Positions 5,450-7,852 of a DNA stretch of 7,852 nt are shown in pieces. A program made the position numbers and the translations under genes. The stretch's first letter is position 1; the number at the start of each line of letters is the position of its first letter. Under the pieces are notes generated by a model that ran no database searches, was not told the DNA's origin, and saw nothing but the letters and a program-made list of their open reading frames with translations. Source of the DNA: a bacterium (GTDB lineage: Bacteria > Babelota > Babeliae > Babelales > RVW-14); NCBI GenBank assembly GCA_023249895.1, contig JAHFBS010000035.1:1-7852 (forward strand), in the 5' to 3' direction.

Positions 5450-6844
5450 ATGCGTCGTCCGTTACTTCTTGTGTGTAGCTTATGGTTGTTATCAGGGGCA
5501 GCGTCGCCTCAACTCGTGGACAAACCAAGTCCACAGAGGATAGCAATCTTGGGCACTGGATATGTTGGGCTGGTTTCTGGAGCTGGCCTTGCTGACATCG
5601 GACATCACGTAGTTTGCGCCGATGTCGTTCAAGAAAAAATAGATAAACTCAATCAAGGAATTATGCCTATTTATGAACCAGGCATAAAAGATCTTGTCAT
5701 TAAAAATGTTGAAGCGGGACGACTAACCTTTTCCTCTGATGTTGCTCAAGCAATACGTGATGCCAATGTCATTATTACCGCTGTTGGCACACCCATGAAT
5801 GAAAATGGTGAAGCAGATTTATCAGCACTCAGCGAAGTTATTAAAGCACTCTGCCAAAATTTAACATCGTATAAAGTGATCTGCACCAAAAGCACCGTAC
5901 CAATCGGAACTAATAAAAAAATCAAAGAAATTTTAAGCACCAAGCTTGGTTCAAATGCATCATTTGATATCGTTTCAAATCCTGAATTTTTACGCGAAGG
6001 TTCAGCATTAAAAGATTTCTTCACCACCAATCCCATTGTTATTGGCAGTGATTCAGAAAAAGCTTTAAACATCATGGAAGATCTGTACAAGCCACTTGTT
6101 GATAACGGAGTCACGTTAATAAAAACGGATATAGCAAGCGCAGAAACAATTAAATACGCATGGAACTCTTATTCAGCAACAAAGATTGCGTACGTCGATG
6201 AACTATCGCATTTATGCAATGCCGTTGGCGCAAATATTTCTACCGTAGTTAACGGCATGAGCTTTAGTGAAAAACTACTCCCCGTCAGAAATGTAAAACC
6301 AGGCCCAGGGTTTGGTGGATCATGTTTGCCCAAAGATACGGCAGCATTGCTGGCTATAGGCAAAAAACTTGGCATTGACCTATCAATTATTGCCGCGGTA
6401 CGAAAATCAAATGAAACCCACCGCCAAGAAATTCTCAAAGAATTTTACAGCCTTCTGGGCAATTCGGTCGCCGGCAAAAAAATTGCCATTTTAGGGTTAT
6501 CATTTAAAGCGAATACCGATGATATCCGTTATTCGCCTGCAATAGAAATGATTCAAAAATTACTTAACGATGGTGCCAAAGTTTATGCCTACGACCCTCA
6601 GGCCATGAACAATATGGTTAAAATAATTTCTGAAATTACGTATTGTTCTTCGCCAGAAGAAGCACTTGATCATGCAGATGCACTTCTTGTGCTTACCGAT
6701 TGGGATGAATTTAAACAACTGGATTTAACTCATGCGGCAGAGATTATGGCACAGCGCGTTATTTTTGATGCACGCAACATTTTTGATCCATCACAACTTG
6801 CACAACTTGATTTCTCATTTAAAAATCTTGGGTATGCTTATTGA
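5450..6844 (+). CDS. ugd: UDP-glucose 6-dehydrogenase with an N-terminal signal peptide
   Basis: This enzyme oxidises UDP-glucose to UDP-glucuronate with two NAD+. All family landmarks are present. The Rossmann fingerprint is GTGYVGL (35-41), followed by the YEPG loop (75-78), the VGTP strand (112-115), STVPIGT (148-154), NPEFLREG (177-184) and the central-helix KYAWNSYSATK (235-245, with Lys235 and Asn239 in catalytic positions). The active-site loop is PGFGGSCLPKD (286-296) with nucleophile Cys292. The UDP-binding C-terminal domain has ILGLSFKANTDDIR (347-360), TDWDEF (416-421) and FDARN (439-443). The core is of normal length (about 435 residues) and looks fully active. The oddity is residues 1-29: MRRPLLLVCSLWLLSGAAS is a signal-peptide-like segment followed by a Pro/Gln linker, whereas typical homologues begin directly at the Rossmann strand. 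It is transcribed divergently from the glycosyltransferase operon and ends in its own terminator. It is the likely supplier of acidic sugar precursor for the neighbouring transferases. Confidence 0.97.
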   Translation: MRRPLLLVCSLWLLSGAASPQLVDKPSPQRIAILGTGYVGLVSGAGLADIGHHVVCADVVQEKIDKLNQGIMPIYEPGIKDLVIKNVEAGRLTFSSDVAQAIRDANVIITAVGTPMNENGEADLSALSEVIKALCQNLTSYKVICTKSTVPIGTNKKIKEILSTKLGSNASFDIVSNPEFLREGSALKDFFTTNPIVIGSDSEKALNIMEDLYKPLVDNGVTLIKTDIASAETIKYAWNSYSATKIAYVDELSHLCNAVGANISTVVNGMSFSEKLLPVRNVKPGPGFGGSCLPKDTAALLAIGKKLGIDLSIIAAVRKSNETHRQEILKEFYSLLGNSVAGKKIAILGLSFKANTDDIRYSPAIEMIQKLLNDGAKVYAYDPQAMNNMVKIISEITYCSSPEEALDHADALLVLTDWDEFKQLDLTHAAEIMAQRVIFDARNIFDPSQLAQLDFSFKNLGYAY

Positions 6845-6874
6845 TAGTATCTCACATAACTAGCCGATAACCCG

Positions 6875-6907
6875 TGAAGGGGAGCGTTGCTCCCCTTCAA
6901 TTTTTTT
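6875..6907 (+). terminator. Strong intrinsic terminator after the dehydrogenase gene
   Basis: TGAAGGGGAGC (6875-6885) pairs perfectly with GCTCCCCTTCA (6889-6899) around a GTT loop, an 11-bp G+C-rich stem. It is followed, after one A, by TTTTTTT (6901-6907). It starts 31 nt after the stop codon and separates ugd from the gene at the right edge. Confidence 0.92.
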
Positions 6908-6933
6908 ATGCCCTTATGAACACTAGACCTCTT

Positions 6934-6963
6934 TTGAAACCTATTTTGGTGTAACATTCTAAA
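6934..6963 (+). promoter_or_regulatory. Candidate promoter for the right-edge gene
   Basis: TTGAAA (6934-6939, five of six matches) and TCTAAA (6958-6963, four of six) are 18 bases apart, just after the terminator. Transcription would begin near 6970, only a few bases before the ATG at 6978. The palindromic repeat would then lie either at the very start of the coding region or in the leader. Confidence 0.3.
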
Positions 6964-6977
6964 AGAAAGACGTTAGT

Positions 6978-7852
6978 ATGCGAAATCTTTGTCATCCCCG
7001 ACGCCGATCGGGGATCCACGTGATGTTTCTGGATTCCGGGTCATTGCCCGGAATGACAAAGGGCAACGCCCAAAATATCTGCATTAAAAACGGGTTTCTG
7101 AAGAAGTTTACTGTAAAAAAGCTTATTATCTTCTGCACTCTTTTTTTAACCATCACATCGATACTACCAACAAGCTCCATCGCCTTTGTTCACCTCGGCC
7201 CTGAGTTGCCTACCTATCTTGGTCACGCGCTCTTTCAAGCACGTTTATTCAACACAACGCAGAACATTTATTTATTGGCAGAGCAAAAAGCACTCGCTCA
7301 GGCAAACGCCCAAGAACTAGTCCGCTCGCTCCAGTGCAGTCTTAAGATACAAATTGTACCGATCGAAACATTGCCATGCTCTCCAGAACATAAGCTCTTT
7401 GAACAAACCTCAACGCACGGCACTGCCTTTAGAAAAGGTTTTTGGAAATTTACCGTTGAACGCTTTTTTGTTTTAGATGATTTCATGCAGCACTACGCCA
7501 TTACTGATCTTATTCATCTTGAAAATGACACGCTCCTGTACAGAAACGTAGACGAATTATTACCCATTTTCAGAAAATATTATCAGGGGATTGCTGCAGT
7601 TTTTATCAATGACACCCATTGTATTCCAAGCCTCGTGTATATTCGCGATGCAATCGCTATCAAAAAGCTCACTTCTTGTCTGGCGCACCAGGCATATACA
7701 GGAAAAAATGACATGATTTTGTTAGCTGAATTTGGCACCAGGTACGGCGCACACTATATCGATAGCTTGCCGATTATTTCTCGTTCATATATCAATCGCC
7801 ATGGCTTAAAGAATGCCAAGAATGAACACGCTGATATCCCTGGAAAATACTG
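6978..7852 (+). CDS. Exported glycosyltransferase-like protein (C-terminus beyond right edge; start uncertain)
   Basis: The frame is open from a stop at 6960-6962 to the right edge. In-frame ATGs lie at 6978, 7023 and 7053, none with a good ribosome site. Numbering from 6978 gives 291 visible residues. Residues about 41-69 (LKKFTVKKLIIFCTLFLTIT onward, ending SSIA) are a clear signal peptide, so the true start may be nearer to it. The mature part begins FVHLGPELPTYLGHALFQAR. GFWKFTVERFFVLDDFM then leads to HLENDTLLYRNVDELL, whose END (182-184) sits where GT-A enzymes have a DXD motif, and NDMILLAEFG lies further on. I read this as a nucleotide-sugar transferase-like fold, not a classical GT2; no family is assigned. 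A 75-bp palindromic repeat overlaps the first codons. It lies downstream of the ugd terminator and is probably a separate transcript. Confidence 0.72.
   Translation, partial: MRNLCHPRRRSGIHVMFLDSGSLPGMTKGNAQNICIKNGFLKKFTVKKLIIFCTLFLTITSILPTSSIAFVHLGPELPTYLGHALFQARLFNTTQNIYLLAEQKALAQANAQELVRSLQCSLKIQIVPIETLPCSPEHKLFEQTSTHGTAFRKGFWKFTVERFFVLDDFMQHYAITDLIHLENDTLLYRNVDELLPIFRKYYQGIAAVFINDTHCIPSLVYIRDAIAIKKLTSCLAHQAYTGKNDMILLAEFGTRYGAHYIDSLPIISRSYINRHGLKNAKNEHADIPGKY
6987..7061. repeat. 75-bp double-hairpin palindromic repeat element (MITE- or RPE-like)
   Basis: The ends are imperfect inverted repeats: CTTTGTCATCCCCG at 6987-7000 against CCGGAATGACAAAG at 7048-7061, with nine identical outer bases. 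Inside are two perfect hairpins. ATCCCCGA (6994-7001) pairs with TCGGGGAT (7008-7015), and ATTCCGGG (7033-7040) pairs with CCCGGAAT (7047-7054). The layout and the sequences GTCATCCCCG, GGGGATCCA, TGGATTCCGGG and GGAATGAC match a very widespread non-autonomous interspersed palindromic repeat of bacterial genomes. Read on the minus strand it encodes the telltale VIPGNDPESR peptide often mis-annotated as protein. No clear target-site duplication flanks it. Its length is a multiple of three, and it keeps the surrounding frame open. Confidence 0.85.

Noticed and set aside
5516..5518. GTG at residue 23 of the dehydrogenase as the true start, giving a leaderless enzyme
   Set aside because: No ribosome site precedes it, whereas AGGGGAAGGG is well placed before the ATG at 5450.
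5746..6438. Minus-strand open frames opposite the dehydrogenase gene
   Set aside because: They are shadows of ugd, whose plus-strand frame carries every catalytic motif of the family.
6992..7180. Minus-strand open frame of 62 codons containing VIPGNDPESR
   Set aside because: This peptide is the translation of the palindromic repeat, a common false gene; the plus-strand frame here leads into a real signal peptide and long protein.
7298..7486. Minus-strand open frame of 62 codons near the right edge
   Set aside because: It is opposite the continuous plus-strand transferase-like frame and has no supporting start signal.
1..7852. CRISPR array, tRNA or rRNA genes, transposase genes or phage genes
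   Set aside because: I saw no regularly spaced direct repeats, no tRNA-like cloverleaf sequence, no rRNA-like stretch and no recombinase or transposase motifs; coding frames fill nearly all of the window.

Overview
The window looks like bacterial chromosome of modest G+C (estimated by eye at about 40%), densely coded. It holds seven protein genes, two of them cut by the window edges. No RNA genes, transposases or CRISPR arrays were seen. The theme is glycan synthesis: four probable GT-A-type glycosyltransferases, a UDP-glucose 6-dehydrogenase, an alpha/beta-hydrolase-like protein and a large secreted repeat-like protein. The most unusual trait is that every gene starts with a signal-peptide-like segment, including enzymes that are normally cytoplasmic. 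Signal peptides on metabolic enzymes, with no recognisable mobile genes, recall the host-dependent phylum Candidatus Dependentiae (TM6). That is a stylistic inference, since no marker gene is present.

Layout. Positions 1-1193 (minus) encode the N-terminal 397 residues of a secreted, Gly/Ala/Thr/Asp-rich protein that runs off the left edge; it has its own AAGGAG ribosome site. Positions 1321-5288 (minus) form a tight four-gene cluster. In transcription order it holds a GT-A glycosyltransferase with an IDDD motif, a two-domain GT2 protein, an alpha/beta hydrolase with a GGSMGG nucleophile elbow, and a second GT2 protein. The junctions are a 14-nt overlap, a 12-nt gap and a 14-nt overlap, so this is almost certainly one operon. 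The two GT2 proteins are paralogues. Positions 5289-5449 are a divergent intergenic region with candidate promoters in both directions.

Positions 5450-6844 (plus) encode a complete UDP-glucose 6-dehydrogenase with all its catalytic motifs, preceded by a signal peptide and linker of about 29 residues. A strong intrinsic terminator follows. At 6987-7061 lies a 75-bp double-hairpin palindromic repeat of the widespread GTCATTCCCG... type. It is embedded in frame at the 5' end of the last open frame (6978 to the right edge), which encodes another secreted, glycosyltransferase-like protein with an END (DXD-like) motif.

Working model (inference): UDP-glucuronate, or a sugar derived from it, could feed the GT2-type enzymes, and the hydrolase could modify the glycan or help its export. 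Because all components appear exported, the chemistry may happen outside the cytoplasm, possibly in a host compartment that supplies UDP-glucose and NAD+. Alternatively, the signal-like segments may be membrane anchors holding the enzymes on the cytoplasmic face.
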